DNA of 64,000 nt from Pseudomonas lini (GTDB lineage Bacteria > Pseudomonadota > Gammaproteobacteria > Pseudomonadales > Pseudomonadaceae): positions 310,001-374,000 of the forward strand of contig NZ_JAUSSR010000002.1 of NCBI RefSeq assembly GCF_030812475.1, given 5' to 3'. Below the pieces are notes generated by a model. It ran no database searches, was not told the DNA's origin, and saw nothing but the letters and a program-made list of their open reading frames with translations. Every line of letters starts with the position of its first letter. The first letter of the stretch is position 1. A program made the translations under genes and the position numbers. Shown in pieces: positions 53,812 to 62,750 of the stretch.

Positions 53812-53940
53812 CAAGTGACGGTCTACAAAAATCCGGAATCCGGCGAAGTCGTTGAGACAAGGGGGGGCAACCACAAGACTCTGAAGGAATGGAAGGCGAA
53901 ATACGGTTCCGATAGCATCGAGTTCTGGCTGATTAAGTGA
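53812..53940 (+). pseudogene. mvaT-like 3' fragment, copy C
   Basis: The frame QVTVYKNPESGEVVETRGGN then HKTLKEWKAKYGSDSIEFWL ends IK and TGA. This is the complete MvaT/MvaU DNA-binding C-terminus, the best preserved of the four copies, though upstream the frame runs into a stop at about 53782 and the coiled-coil half is missing. Arg replaces Lys in the GGNHK loop lead-in. The downstream sequence and terminator match copy A. Confidence 0.8.
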
Positions 53941-53956
53941 TTTTGGTTTGAGTACA

Positions 53957-53981
53957 AAAGGGCCCGGAAGGGCCCTTTTTT
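53957..53981 (+). terminator. Intrinsic terminator after mvaT copy C
   Basis: AAGGGCCC / GGGCCCTT arms with a short GGA loop and a T tract, preceded by the same TTTTGGTTTGAGTACAA leader as in copies A and B. Confidence 0.85.
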
Positions 53982-54081
53982 ATGGGCGTGGCGAAGTCAG
54001 CGACCAAATACTCAACCGGCGTTTCCGGCTATCTGCTACATCTCCATTCGCGTGATTCGCAAACCTTCAACAGAGGCAAGG

Positions 54082-54861
54082 ATGATGAATTCAAGCTGGG
54101 CAGATCAAGTGGCGCTTGTGAGTGGAGCGGGCAGTGAGCTGGGAATCGGTATGGCTGTTGCCCATCGTCTTGGGGCTCAAGGGGCCAAGCTGATCGTCAC
54201 GGCAAGCAGCGCACGCATCAATGAGCGGGTTGCGGAGTTACGCGCCGCCGGCTTCGAAGCAGAGGGTCGACCAGTAGACTTAACTCAGGAAACTCAGGTT
54301 AGTGAGTTCGTCGCTTGGGCTGAGGACGTCTGGGGCCGCATCGATATTCTTGTAAATAATGCCGGTATGGCGATGCAAGGGAGTCCAGAACCGTTCGCCG
54401 AGTTCACGAATACGAGCCTCGAAACCTGGAATCTTTCCATCGCTAGAAATCTGACAACTGCGTTCCTGTTAACTCAAGGGGTGTTGCCTGGGATGCGGGC
54501 TAGAGGATATGGCCGCATAGTGAACATCAGCTCAACCACCGGCACACGAGCCAGCAATCCAGGAGAGGCTGCTTATAGTGCAGCAAAGGCCGGAATGGTA
54601 GGGATGAACATGAGTCTAGCTCTTGAGGTTGCTCATCAAGGTATCACTGTGAATTCAGTTGCCCCTGGTTGGATAGCTACAGGGTCGAGTACTCCTGATG
54701 AAGTCAAAGCAGCACGCTCTACACCTCTCGGCAGAGCGGGTCGGCCAGAGGAAGTGGCCGCAGCCGTTGTATTCTTGGCTTCACCTGAAGCGAGTTACAT
54801 CACCGGTGAGTTGCTCGTGGTGGATGGAGGCAATTGCTTGGTTGAGAACAAAGCTAATTAA
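54082..54861 (+). CDS. Short-chain dehydrogenase/reductase (FabG-like)
   Basis: A classical SDR of about 259 residues. The cofactor motif is LVSGAGSELGIGMA (TGxxxGxG variant with Ser for Thr), NNAG near 90, the catalytic Ser in VNISSTTG, and YSAAK for Tyr and Lys. It reduces or oxidises a carbonyl/alcohol with NAD(P). ATG 54082 or 54085 follows GAGG. It lies in the short block between mvaT copies C and D, upstream of the aconitase X gene, and may belong with it. Confidence 0.87.
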   Translation: MMNSSWADQVALVSGAGSELGIGMAVAHRLGAQGAKLIVTASSARINERVAELRAAGFEAEGRPVDLTQETQVSEFVAWAEDVWGRIDILVNNAGMAMQGSPEPFAEFTNTSLETWNLSIARNLTTAFLLTQGVLPGMRARGYGRIVNISSTTGTRASNPGEAAYSAAKAGMVGMNMSLALEVAHQGITVNSVAPGWIATGSSTPDEVKAARSTPLGRAGRPEEVAAAVVFLASPEASYITGELLVVDGGNCLVENKAN

Positions 54862-54880
54862 GACTTTTTTACTCCCTTCT

Positions 54881-54928
54881 GCGACCGTTGAGTCCTGGCT
54901 GACCAAGTGATTTTGGGTTGAGGGTACG
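54881..54928 (+). repeat. mvaT-like 3' fragment, copy D (shortest)
   Basis: Only the last nine codons plus stop remain: ATVESWLTK-TGA, followed by TTTTGGGTTGAG, after which similarity to the other copies ends. It begins 20 bases after the SDR stop. There is no terminator part. Confidence 0.7.
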
Positions 54929-54989
54929 CTCTACAAGATGAAGCGCTCTTTCACCGTGCAGCCGGTCAACTCTAAAAACAGCTAAATGA

Positions 54990-55021
54990 CGGCCTTCGGC
55001 GTCCGATTGGGCGCCGAAGGT
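54990..55021. other. Hairpin upstream of aconitase X
   Basis: CCTTCGGCG and CGCCGAAGG arms around a ten-base loop, about 25 bases before the aconitase X start, without a T run. It could act in the mRNA leader or be left over from a lost gene end. Confidence 0.4.
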
Positions 55022-55044
55022 AACGTTGAGTGCCGAGGTTACTC

Positions 55045-56805
55045 ATGACGAACGAGGATAAGATTCTCCCAGGCCGTAGCCTGGTTGGCGGCTCTGCACA
55101 GGGCGAACTGCTTTTTGCTGACGTAGGGCTTAGCTTCTGGGGAGGAGTCAATTCATTCACTGGAGACGTAATCGACCAGCATCACCCGCTCGCCGGGAAG
55201 AACTTAACGGGTCGTGTCCTGGCGATTCCTTCTGGACGAGGGTCTTGCACTGGAAGCAGTGTGATGATGGAACTCATCAGTTCCGGCCATGCGCCTGCAG
55301 CACTTATCCTTGCAGAGGTGGATGAGATCCTGACACTCGGAGTATTGCTGGCGGAGATGATCTATGACCGCTCCTTACCCGTGATCAGCATTGGTAAGGA
55401 AGCGTTCGCATCCCTTCGTGGTAGCTCTTATGTACGCGTTAGCGACGAGTCTGTAAGGACACTCAGTAGTCTGCCCCAAGATGGCTTCATACCTAGCAAG
55501 CCCAGCGGCACGCTCGACTTCTCGGCATACCCAATCGTTCTTTCAGAACAAGATCGAAAAATGCTAGCCGGTGATCAGGGCAAAGCTGCCCAGGTTGCTA
55601 TGCAGGTGGTTTTGAGGATGGCCGATTTACAAGGTGCCTCTGAGCTCATTAATGTCACCCAAGCTCATATCGATGGATGCATTTACACTGGGCCAGCAAG
55701 CCTTAAATTCGCTGAGCAGTTTGTCGAGTGGGGTGCCAAGGTTGTAGTTCCTACGACGCTTAACTCGATTTCCGTCGACCAGCGTCGATGGAGGACTCTC
55801 GGTGTAGATCCAGAATTCGGCGAGCCTGCGAGCGCTGTGGGAACTGCCTATATGGCAATGGGAGCGCGCATGAGTTACACCTGCGCGCCGTACCTGCTCG
55901 AATCCGCGCCTAAAGCGGGGGAGCAAATTGTCTGGGCTGAGTCTAACGCGGTCGTGTATGCGAATAGTGTTCTTGCGGCCCGGACATTGAAGTACCCAGA
56001 TTACTTGGATATCTGCATCGCAATTACTGGGCGAGCGCCCCTTTCCGGATGTCATTTAGACGAACACCGGAAACCTCAGTTAAAAATTCAGGTGACTTTA
56101 CCTGATGAGCTTGACGATGCTTTCTATCCTCTCCTTGGTTATCACGTCGGCTTGTTGTCAGGGAAGCGTATCCCCGTTGTTTTTGGGCTAGAGGACGCTG
56201 CTCCAAGCCTGGACAACTTGAAAGCATTCTCAGCAGCTTTCGGCACGACATCAGGAGCGCCGCTATTTCATATCGCGGGCGTAACGCCAGAAGCACTGGA
56301 TGTCGATAAACCTAACTTTTTGGGTTCCGGTCTAGAGTTGCTGACTATCGCTCCGGTCGACCTGATTCAAAGTTGGGACAGCCTGAATAGCGCGAGCGAA
56401 CCGGACGTTGATATCGTGTCGTTGGGCAACCCGCATTTCTCACTGACTGAATTCCAGACGCTGGCGAATCTGTGCAAAGGCCTCGTAAAGGCTCCAGGTA
56501 CGGCAATGGTCATCACGTGTGGGCGTGCTATTTACGAACAGGCGATACAAAACGGTTATGTAGCCGAGATCGAGCGATTCGGCGCCCAAATTGTGAATGA
56601 CACCTGTTGGTGCATGCTTGGTGAGCCAGTGATCCCGCCGACTGCCAAGAACGTGATGACGAATTCTGCGAAATTTGCCCATTATGCGCCAGGTCTGGTC
56701 GGTCGCCCCGTTCACTTCGCGAGCTTGGCAGGCTGTGTTGAGGCAGCTTCCAAAGGAAGGACTGAGAGTGCATATCCCGCTTGGTTAAAGCTCGTGTGTG
56801 CATGA
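55045..56805 (+). CDS. Aconitase X (fused swivel and catalytic domains), cis-3-hydroxyproline dehydratase-like
   Basis: A 586-residue AcnX protein. The N-terminal part (to about residue 145) is the DUF126 swivel domain (SFWGGVNSFTGDVIDQHHPL, PSGRGSCTGSSVMMELI). The rest is the DUF521 catalytic domain, with HIDGCIYTGPASLKFAEQFV, YTCAPYLL, SLGNPHFSLTEF and VNDTCWCML providing candidate Fe-S cysteines. Known AcnX proteins dehydrate cis-3-hydroxy-L-proline or mevalonate 5-phosphate; the fused bacterial type is usually the hydroxyproline enzyme. ATG 55045 has GAGG six bases upstream. No proline racemase or pyrroline-2-carboxylate reductase is adjacent; only an SDR precedes it. Confidence 0.87.
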   Translation: MTNEDKILPGRSLVGGSAQGELLFADVGLSFWGGVNSFTGDVIDQHHPLAGKNLTGRVLAIPSGRGSCTGSSVMMELISSGHAPAALILAEVDEILTLGVLLAEMIYDRSLPVISIGKEAFASLRGSSYVRVSDESVRTLSSLPQDGFIPSKPSGTLDFSAYPIVLSEQDRKMLAGDQGKAAQVAMQVVLRMADLQGASELINVTQAHIDGCIYTGPASLKFAEQFVEWGAKVVVPTTLNSISVDQRRWRTLGVDPEFGEPASAVGTAYMAMGARMSYTCAPYLLESAPKAGEQIVWAESNAVVYANSVLAARTLKYPDYLDICIAITGRAPLSGCHLDEHRKPQLKIQVTLPDELDDAFYPLLGYHVGLLSGKRIPVVFGLEDAAPSLDNLKAFSAAFGTTSGAPLFHIAGVTPEALDVDKPNFLGSGLELLTIAPVDLIQSWDSLNSASEPDVDIVSLGNPHFSLTEFQTLANLCKGLVKAPGTAMVITCGRAIYEQAIQNGYVAEIERFGAQIVNDTCWCMLGEPVIPPTAKNVMTNSAKFAHYAPGLVGRPVHFASLAGCVEAASKGRTESAYPAWLKLVCA

Positions 56806-57299
56806 GCTGTTGGCACCCTGGTCTCGTCTCGACGAGACCAGATGTTCGAGCTTGAGTCTTTGATGTCAGGCATTCGAGTGTTCGAACCAAAACGGTTGGA
56901 TTGGATGTTTACATGAAAGGGCCGCTGACAGATTCCAGGCTTTCAAACTGAAAAACGTCGTTACCGTACCTTCCCTTGGCTCGGCAGCCAACGACATTTA
57001 TGATGCGATGGCTAGTCAGGCGGGTTCACTCTGCGAGTCGTGCGGTCATATTCGCGGTAACCAGTAACAGTACAGTGATGCAAAAACGCAAAGCCCCGAA
57101 GGTTCGCGTCTTCGGGGCTTCTATTTTCGCCTCCATCCCTTAATGATTGGCGAACTTGGCGGTGAGAATACAAGCGATGTGTCGTTGACTCACTACTGCG
57201 ATAGGTGCGACTGTCTGTAGTGATATTGTTTATACGTCACCCTTCAGCGCTCCGCATTTTGGGAAGGAAATAAGTTTTCGGATCAGCATGATGCAAATC
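56806..57299. other. Intergenic stretch after aconitase X
   Basis: Contains a perfect 11-bp-arm palindrome CTGGTCTCGTC/GACGAGACCAG at 56818-56841 just after the aconitase X stop, without a T run, and a bidirectional terminator at 57086-57127. Between them an open frame without a start ends at 57067 (GSLCESCGHIRGNQ); I do not recognise it. Confidence 0.5.
57086..57127. terminator. Bidirectional intrinsic terminator
   Basis: AAGCCCCGAAG (57091-57101) and CTTCGGGGCTT (57110-57120), with CTATTTT to the right and an A run to the left, so it can serve both the aconitase X side and gbdR. Confidence 0.8.
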
Positions 57300-58409
57300 C
57301 TAAAGACGGACGCTGGCAAAGGTTGATTCGTCGCGGGCGTCGTTGAGCGTCGACAACGCCCTGGACAACGGTGAAAGCACCAGGGATTGCGGCAACGGAA
57401 TCATCGTTATGTGTTTCGCGGTGTTGGAGCTAAAGCGCTCTTCGCGTGGCGGAGTACCGTAGTATTCGCGGTAGCACTTGGAAAAGTGCGGCGTGGACAC
57501 AAAGCCACAGATAGACGCAACTTCGATGATTGACATCGGCGTTTGCTTAAGCAGTTGCCGTGCGCGAACCAGGCGTAGTTTCAAGTAGTACCGCGATGGA
57601 GAGCAGTGCAGGTACTTCTGGAACAGGCGCTCGAGTTGACGGCGCGACACCGAAACGTAGACGGCCAGCTCATCCAGATCAATCGGCTCTTCCAGGTTGG
57701 CTTCCATCAACGCGACGATTTCCTGCAGCTTCGGCTGGTTGGTGCCGAGCATGTGCTTGAGTGGCACGCGCTGGTGATCTTGCTCGTTGCGGATGCGCTC
57801 GTAGACGAACATTTCCGAGATCGCCGCCGACAGTTCACGACCGTGATCGCGACTGATCAGGTGCAGCATCATATCCATTGGCGCGGTGCCGCCGGAGCTG
57901 GTGAAGCGGTTGCGGTCGAGGGTGAACAGCCGGGTGCTCATGTTCACTCGCGGGAAGGCTTCCTGCATGGCGGCCAGACATTCCCAGTGCACGCTGCAAT
58001 CAAAACCGTCGAGCAGACCGGCGCAAGCCAATGCCCAGCTACCAGTGCAGACCGCACCAAGACGACGGTGCTGACGTGCCTGACTCTGCAGCCATGACAC
58101 GTGTTCGCGAGTGACGGTGCGCTGGATCCCGACACCACCGCAGACGACGATCGCATCCATGGGTGGGGCTTTGTGCATGGAGGCGTCGGGGGTGATCTGC
58201 AGGCCGTCACTGGCCCAAACCTGCCCTCCATCGACCGTTAGGGTCGTCCAGCGATACAGCTCACGACCCGATAGCTGGTTGGCCATGCGCAGCGGCTCGA
58301 CCGCCGAAGCCAGGGAAATCAATGTGAAATTATCCAGTAGCAGAAAGCCTATGGATTGTGGCGTGCGGTTCTGGGGCTGGGCCCCGGCCCCGGAGTTGTG
58401 CGATGTCAT
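57300..58409 (-). CDS. gbdR: GlxA-type AraC-family regulator GbdR
   Basis: A 369-residue regulator with an N-terminal DJ-1/PfpI-like amidase domain (SIGFLLLDNFTLISLASAVEPLRMANQL, then GAVCTGSWALACAGLLDG) and a C-terminal AraC helix-turn-helix pair (ISRRQLERLF-type block VSRRQLERLFQKYL and VASICGFVSTPHFSKCYREYYG). The sequence closely follows what I know of Pseudomonas GbdR, the activator of glycine betaine and dimethylglycine catabolism; related paralogues (ArgR, CdhR) share the fold, so orthology is probable but not proven. GGAG precedes ATG 58409 by eight bases. It marks return to core-like gene content. Confidence 0.85.
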   Translation of the reverse strand: MTSHNSGAGAQPQNRTPQSIGFLLLDNFTLISLASAVEPLRMANQLSGRELYRWTTLTVDGGQVWASDGLQITPDASMHKAPPMDAIVVCGGVGIQRTVTREHVSWLQSQARQHRRLGAVCTGSWALACAGLLDGFDCSVHWECLAAMQEAFPRVNMSTRLFTLDRNRFTSSGGTAPMDMMLHLISRDHGRELSAAISEMFVYERIRNEQDHQRVPLKHMLGTNQPKLQEIVALMEANLEEPIDLDELAVYVSVSRRQLERLFQKYLHCSPSRYYLKLRLVRARQLLKQTPMSIIEVASICGFVSTPHFSKCYREYYGTPPREERFSSNTAKHITMIPLPQSLVLSPLSRALSTLNDARDESTFASVRL

Positions 58410-58504
58410 CGCTGTATCTCCTCACACAAAGCGAGTGGCGGCCCTAGGCGCGGGCTCTTTTTATTACCCGTCCAGCAAATGGCGGGCTACGGGTAATGAC
58501 CCAA

Positions 58505-58982
58505 TCAGGCAGCGCTAGCGGCTGCTTGGTGATTCTCAGGCTTTAGTCGAGCGGGATCTCCCAGCCAGACCATCAAGCATGTCCCAACCAAAAGAATCGC
58601 CGCCACTGCGAAGAAGGGCATTGAATAGCTATGGGTGGCGTCTTTTATTCGGCCGATCACGAAGGGGCCAGTGAAACCGCCGAGGTTGCCGATTGAGACA
58701 ATCATTGCAAGGCCACCAGCAGCGGCGCGACCAGTGAGAAAGGTTGATGGGATTGCCCAGAACGTCGCTTGGAAGGAAAGGATGCTCGCGACAGTTAAAC
58801 AGAGGCAGGCAATCTTCAACACTGGATGCTCAATCAATGCAGCAGCGACAAGACCCGCAGCAGCCATTGCCAAAGCGCCCACAACATAAGGTAAGCGTAG
58901 ACGGCTTTGATTGGCCAGGCGAGCCCATAACGTCATGGCAATCGCACCTAGCAGATAGGGGAGGGCCAGGAGGCCCTCACTC
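58505..58982 (-). pseudogene. C-terminal third of an MFS transporter
   Basis: About 159 codons, opening EGLLALPYLLGAIAMTLWAR, with four to five helices and RAAAGGLAMIVSIGNLGGFTGPFVIGRIKD typical of the phthalate-permease/ACS type. Complete proteins have about 430 residues; the upstream part is missing and a TAG precedes the frame, so this is a truncated relic with a breakpoint near 58985. Confidence 0.75.
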
Positions 58983-59200
58983 TATGGCTGGATGGAGCTT
59001 CGCATTATGAAATGTTTTCCGAGCGCGACATCCTTCAGCACCTGGCAGACCTCGTGGGCGGTGAGAGGAGAGGTTGTGTTCAAATCATTCCACGCTCGAG
59101 TCATCGCATGCACGTAGCTAAGCTGCGCTATGAAGTGGCGTGAATGAAGAGGTCGCTCGTTCGGGCCAAGGAGGCCCGGCTAGTCTAACAAACTCGAAAC

Positions 59201-59413
59201 CTACTTCTCCGGGGACATCAGCACGGCAAGCGTTGGGTTGATGAACTCCTCGTTTCTGCAGATTGTGTCCAAAGCCCCACGAACGTTGCCGGCGACCTCC
59301 GCTGACCCGCGCTGCTCGACCCAGAGCGTGAGTTTCATGATCGCGGCTTCAAGTGCTAGCTGATTTTGATTGATCTTGAAGAGTAGGGAAGAGAATAAGT
59401 CTGCGTTCGACAT
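59201..59413 (-). CDS. Small conserved protein, intact copy of the remnant at 46868
   Basis: A 70-residue, mostly helical protein (SNADLFSSLLFKINQNQLAL, EAAIMKLTLWVEQRGSAEVA, CRNEEFINPTLAVLM). GGAGG lies seven bases before ATG 59413. No signal peptide or membrane helix. Family unknown to me, but the decayed homologue at 46868-47035 shows it is a genuine repeated accessory gene. Confidence 0.65.
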   Translation of the reverse strand: MSNADLFSSLLFKINQNQLALEAAIMKLTLWVEQRGSAEVAGNVRGALDTICRNEEFINPTLAVLMSPEK

Positions 59414-59632
59414 TGTGATTCCTCCGTGGAAGCGGTCAGCGTAGCAGCAGATTTTTTTACGACTCGATGATCTCCAGCTGAGCCATGCATCTCACATCAG
59501 CTTGATGCGAAGCTGCGAAGCTCCGAACCATTCCGAGGCCGTTTGCACTTGTCATCGGAAACTGATGAAGGTCACTTGCTGTGGTGGCGAATAGCCGCTA
59601 ATAGTTAGGAAGTGCTTGGAGAGGGCGTGAAA

Positions 59633-59872
59633 ATGATGTCGAGATTTGTTGTTGTCCCTGCAATCCCAACAGAAACGGGATCAATGCGTAACGGATCGCG
59701 TTTTTACTGCAAGACTGCACCCATAGGCTTCAACATCTATGACAACGAGGAGAAGCTACGTCTGAAGACTACCTACCAGGCCCGAGAGGAAGCTGAAGTG
59801 GAGTGTCAGCGACTGAACCTGGAGCGCCTTCAAAACGTGCTTTCGGATCGAGAATCCATGACTACGTATTAA
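59633..59872 (+). CDS. Hypothetical protein
   Basis: A 79-residue protein starting MMSRFVVVPAIPTETGSMRN, with FYCKTAPIGFNIYDNEEKLR and a charged helix (YQAREEAEVECQRLNLERLQ). GAGAGGG lies upstream. It looks like a real small soluble protein of the kind common in Pseudomonas; I do not recognise the family. Confidence 0.55.
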   Translation: MMSRFVVVPAIPTETGSMRNGSRFYCKTAPIGFNIYDNEEKLRLKTTYQAREEAEVECQRLNLERLQNVLSDRESMTTY

Positions 59873-60332
59873 GCATCACCAGTCCAACAAAACCATTGGT
59901 GCTTCGCGTTCCGAAGCGAGTGTATCAAAGGCTAAAAATCTCCTGAGTATGACCCAGAAACAACTCGCTGAGTGTTCCAATGTTCACCTGACCAAACCAC
60001 AGAACAGCGTCACATGCGACGATGAGGATGCTCCCTCAATGCGCCACATCTATGGCAGTACCATTCTGGCTCCGACTGACAATCAGAACGGGTTGGGTGG
60101 GCTGGGTAGATCTCCAAGCATTCTCCTTAGAGCTGAGGCTTTTGACGTACACGCCACTTTCTCGGGGTCATATTAAATTTAACATAATATACATTACACG
60201 TAATGATGCGCTTGGGGATCAGCCCGGTTTGCACGCACATTTTGAGGAGATGATTCCCGCTCAACCTTCAACCCTCAACCCAAACCCGCATCGACTTAAC
60301 CACCAACCCTCGACAACTTCGGCATCAATCAC
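59873..60332. other. Intergenic stretch, no gene seen
   Basis: Short frames here have no family or ribosome site. The section 60250-60330 is C/A-rich and low complexity (repeated CAACC-like units), probably untranslated. Confidence 0.5.
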
Positions 60333-60854
60333 TCACTCACGTGCCAGCCTCTCAATCAACATCGAATGCTCAGGAAACCGCTGGCCAAGCCTCAGCCGAC
60401 TGCCCATCTCCATATCCACATAATCAAAGCCTGGTGAAACCGCTTCACTGACCAACCCGTATCCCGCAATTCCAGCCAGCAGCTGCGAAGCTTTCCAGAT
60501 TCCGCCAGGCACGTGCAGCTGTAAACATTCTCCTGCGAGAATATCGTTGCCCATCACGACAGATTTCAACGTGCCGTCCGGATAGATCAGGCTGTACTGA
60601 ATCGCGTCGCCTAGATGGTAGTAATGCACGATATCGGACCGGTTCATATGGAAGTGTCCGATTGGTGAATCGCGGGTCAGCAGATAATAGATGGAGCTCA
60701 TCAAATAACGATGACCGCCTGCAGTCTCGACTGTGGAATGGTCGGTCTGGAAGGTTCTGCGATAGAATCCACCTTCCATGTGGGACTGCAAGTCGAGTGC
60801 GGCGATCACGTCTTGAGCGGTGGGAATTTGGTTGTCGCGTCTGTTTTGAGTCAT
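60333..60854 (-). CDS. DUF985 cupin protein
   Basis: A 173-residue cupin. The double-stranded beta-helix shows in MEGGFYRRTFQTD, SSIYYLLTRDSPIGHFHMNR, DIVHYYHLGDAIQYSLIYPD and SEAVSPGFDYVDMEMG. The pattern fits DUF985, of unknown function. ATG 60854 follows AGGTGG; an upstream in-frame start at 60914 lacks support. Confidence 0.83.
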   Translation of the reverse strand: MTQNRRDNQIPTAQDVIAALDLQSHMEGGFYRRTFQTDHSTVETAGGHRYLMSSIYYLLTRDSPIGHFHMNRSDIVHYYHLGDAIQYSLIYPDGTLKSVVMGNDILAGECLQLHVPGGIWKASQLLAGIAGYGLVSEAVSPGFDYVDMEMGSRLRLGQRFPEHSMLIERLARE

Positions 60855-61061
60855 TGGACAAGCCACCTGCCAGTGGTCATGGATATAATCAGTAATTATA
60901 ATTAAACTAAACATCTATTTAGTTGAGTTATATGTGAGCCGTCCATTGCCCTGTGTCAGATTCAACTCCCCTACCCATCCTTTAGCCCCCGTGTCTTGTT
61001 GAATGTGGTGCATCGGCTGACCTGATCATCCAGCCCGGAGCTGATCCGGTACCAGTAACTT

Positions 61062-62276
61062 CTACTTGCGCATGCGCGCGCTACTGACCGCGCCGCGTGC
61101 CATCTGCAACTCTTCGCCTTGCAACCACTGCGCGTAATAATCTTTCAGTTCCTCCTCCCAGCCAATCACTTCATCCAGCAGATGCTCGGCGTGTTCGCGG
61201 GTTAGCGCAAAGTGGGTGTGATGACTGAGCAAATTGCCCCGGCTGATTTGATTGCCATCCCGGCCCACTGCCATCGCCAGGGCCTGGGCAGGACCTTCAT
61301 CGACAATTGGCAGCACGTCGTACATGGGCGAAAGGCGCCATTGCCCCGCGAGCCAGATGATCGAGTGGTTTCGCGGGTGGTCGTCGCTGTTGCCCGCCAA
61401 GGCGTTGTAGCACATGCGTTTGAACAGCTCTTGCAGATCGACGTCCGGGACACCGCGCCGGCGCATTTCATCGGCCACAGCGGCATAGCGCCAGTCACGG
61501 TGATATTGCTCGTTCCATTCAGCATCGAGCAAGGTCAGAGCACTGAGCATCGGGATGCGCCTGGCGCCGTCGGCCAATGGGGTGCGGTCAAAGCGTTCGA
61601 TCAATAGCGTGGATGGGATTTCGGCATGCAACGCGGTCTTGGCGACGTTCAAACCCCTGGATGCGGCGAAGGTCATGCAGGCATATTCGATCGAGGGAAA
61701 ATCATACGCGTCAAACCGGTCTCGAGGCTTGGCCAGAATCAGCATCCCGTTGTCCTGCAACGTTCGCTTGGGTCGCGCACCGCCCAGGGAGGATCGTTGC
61801 TGGCGGATGTTCAGCATGGCGATGGATTGTTCATCCAGTTGTCCGTCATAGACCGCTTCGCAGGCTTCGATGAATTTCGCCAAACCTTTCAAAGTGGGGA
61901 CTGAACTGTCTCCCAGGCCATGGGTAGGAACAGTCGCTGTGCCGGCCATGAGATTGCCGACTCGGTCGTTATTCGGGGACTTGAGCAAAAAATCGATTGG
62001 GGCCATCACTTGACCGAAGGCACGCTGAAGCAAGCGCTCTCCCCATCCGTCCGGCATGGCGTCGTTGATGAAACCCGGTATGCCTCGGTTCCTGGTGATG
62101 CCGGTATAGGCTTCGGCGCGTAACGGATAGTTGATGGGATCGGGTACCCAGGCGCCACGCTCTACATAGTCGGGCGCATAAATGAATTCGCCGGACTTCC
62201 CCTGCAGGGTCAGCCTGCCGAGGGTCAGGATTTCTCCGGTGTCCGGGTGCTCCATGTATATATAGGCACGGGACAT
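61062..62276 (-). CDS. hipA: HipA-like serine/threonine kinase toxin
   Basis: A 404-residue HipA-family kinase. The phosphate-binding loop SSLGGARPKRTL (near residue 163), the catalytic loop AGNSDDHPRNHSI with Asp and Asn (near 297), and SPMYDVLPIVD with the metal-binding Asp are all intact, so it should be active. HipA phosphorylates tRNA synthetases and slows growth; relatives differ in target. Its ATG overlaps the antitoxin stop (TGATG), giving coupled synthesis. The C-terminal tail is short and basic. Confidence 0.88.
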   Translation of the reverse strand: MSRAYIYMEHPDTGEILTLGRLTLQGKSGEFIYAPDYVERGAWVPDPINYPLRAEAYTGITRNRGIPGFINDAMPDGWGERLLQRAFGQVMAPIDFLLKSPNNDRVGNLMAGTATVPTHGLGDSSVPTLKGLAKFIEACEAVYDGQLDEQSIAMLNIRQQRSSLGGARPKRTLQDNGMLILAKPRDRFDAYDFPSIEYACMTFAASRGLNVAKTALHAEIPSTLLIERFDRTPLADGARRIPMLSALTLLDAEWNEQYHRDWRYAAVADEMRRRGVPDVDLQELFKRMCYNALAGNSDDHPRNHSIIWLAGQWRLSPMYDVLPIVDEGPAQALAMAVGRDGNQISRGNLLSHHTHFALTREHAEHLLDEVIGWEEELKDYYAQWLQGEELQMARGAVSSARMRK

Positions 62277-62620
62277 CAGAAGTCCTCCGCTTTGGGTTTA
62301 CGCAGCCGCACGCGTTTGGAGGCAATGCTCTGGTGAGCATCCTCATCGGTGACATACCGGGTGATCTGCGATGTGGTTTCAATCCCGTCCAATGAGGCGA
62401 AAACCGGCTCGTTGATCCCCAGACGCCACAGGACCAGCATAAAAGATCGCAGGTCGACCAATTCCGAGCCGTTCTCTATTTTGCGCAGGGTATGCTCCGA
62501 GATACCGAGCGTCGATTTGAAATCCGATTGGCGCATGCCCGACGCCAAGCGCCTGGCTTTAACCAATAGCCCGATCTTGCTGAGGGTATCCGCACAGGAG
62601 ACAGGGAAAAAGTCTTTCAT
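62276..62620 (-). CDS. hipB: HipB-like helix-turn-helix antitoxin
   Basis: A 114-residue XRE-type protein: LLVKARRLASGMRQSDFKST then LGISEHTLRKIENGSELVDL forms the helix-turn-helix, and the C-terminal tail (RKPKAEDF) may contact the kinase. It should repress its own operon and neutralise HipA. ATG 62620 is chosen; upstream in-frame ATGs at 62632 and 62668 fall in the operator repeats. Confidence 0.82.
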   Translation of the reverse strand: MKDFFPVSCADTLSKIGLLVKARRLASGMRQSDFKSTLGISEHTLRKIENGSELVDLRSFMLVLWRLGINEPVFASLDGIETTSQITRYVTDEDAHQSIASKRVRLRKPKAEDF

Positions 62621-62629
62621 AATACGCAC

Positions 62630-62729
62630 CATGATGAGCGTTATCCTTATTAAGGTTAACCATAGCACGTATTAAATCTGATCGCCGAGACGATAAAGGG
62701 CAACATGATGAGTGTTATCTCGAATAAAG
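62630..62729. promoter_or_regulatory. Two direct repeats upstream of hipB, candidate operators
   Basis: CATGATGAGCGTTATCCTTA (62630-62649, continuing to 62655) and CATGATGAGTGTTATCTCGA (62704-62723, continuing to 62729) are direct repeats 74 bp apart, seven helical turns. They lie 10 and 84 bases upstream of hipB, a fitting place for HipB operators. Confidence 0.55.
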
Positions 62730-62750
62730 CTCATCCTGCTGAGCATTATT

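Noticed and set aside
56885..57067. Open frame ending SLCESCGHIRGNQ
   Set aside because: No start codon with a ribosome site and no family recognised; a CxxC alone is not enough to call a gene.
60250..60330. C/A-rich repeats possibly forming a small array
   Set aside because: Units are irregular and short, with no conserved repeat and spacer pattern, so not CRISPR or a defined satellite.
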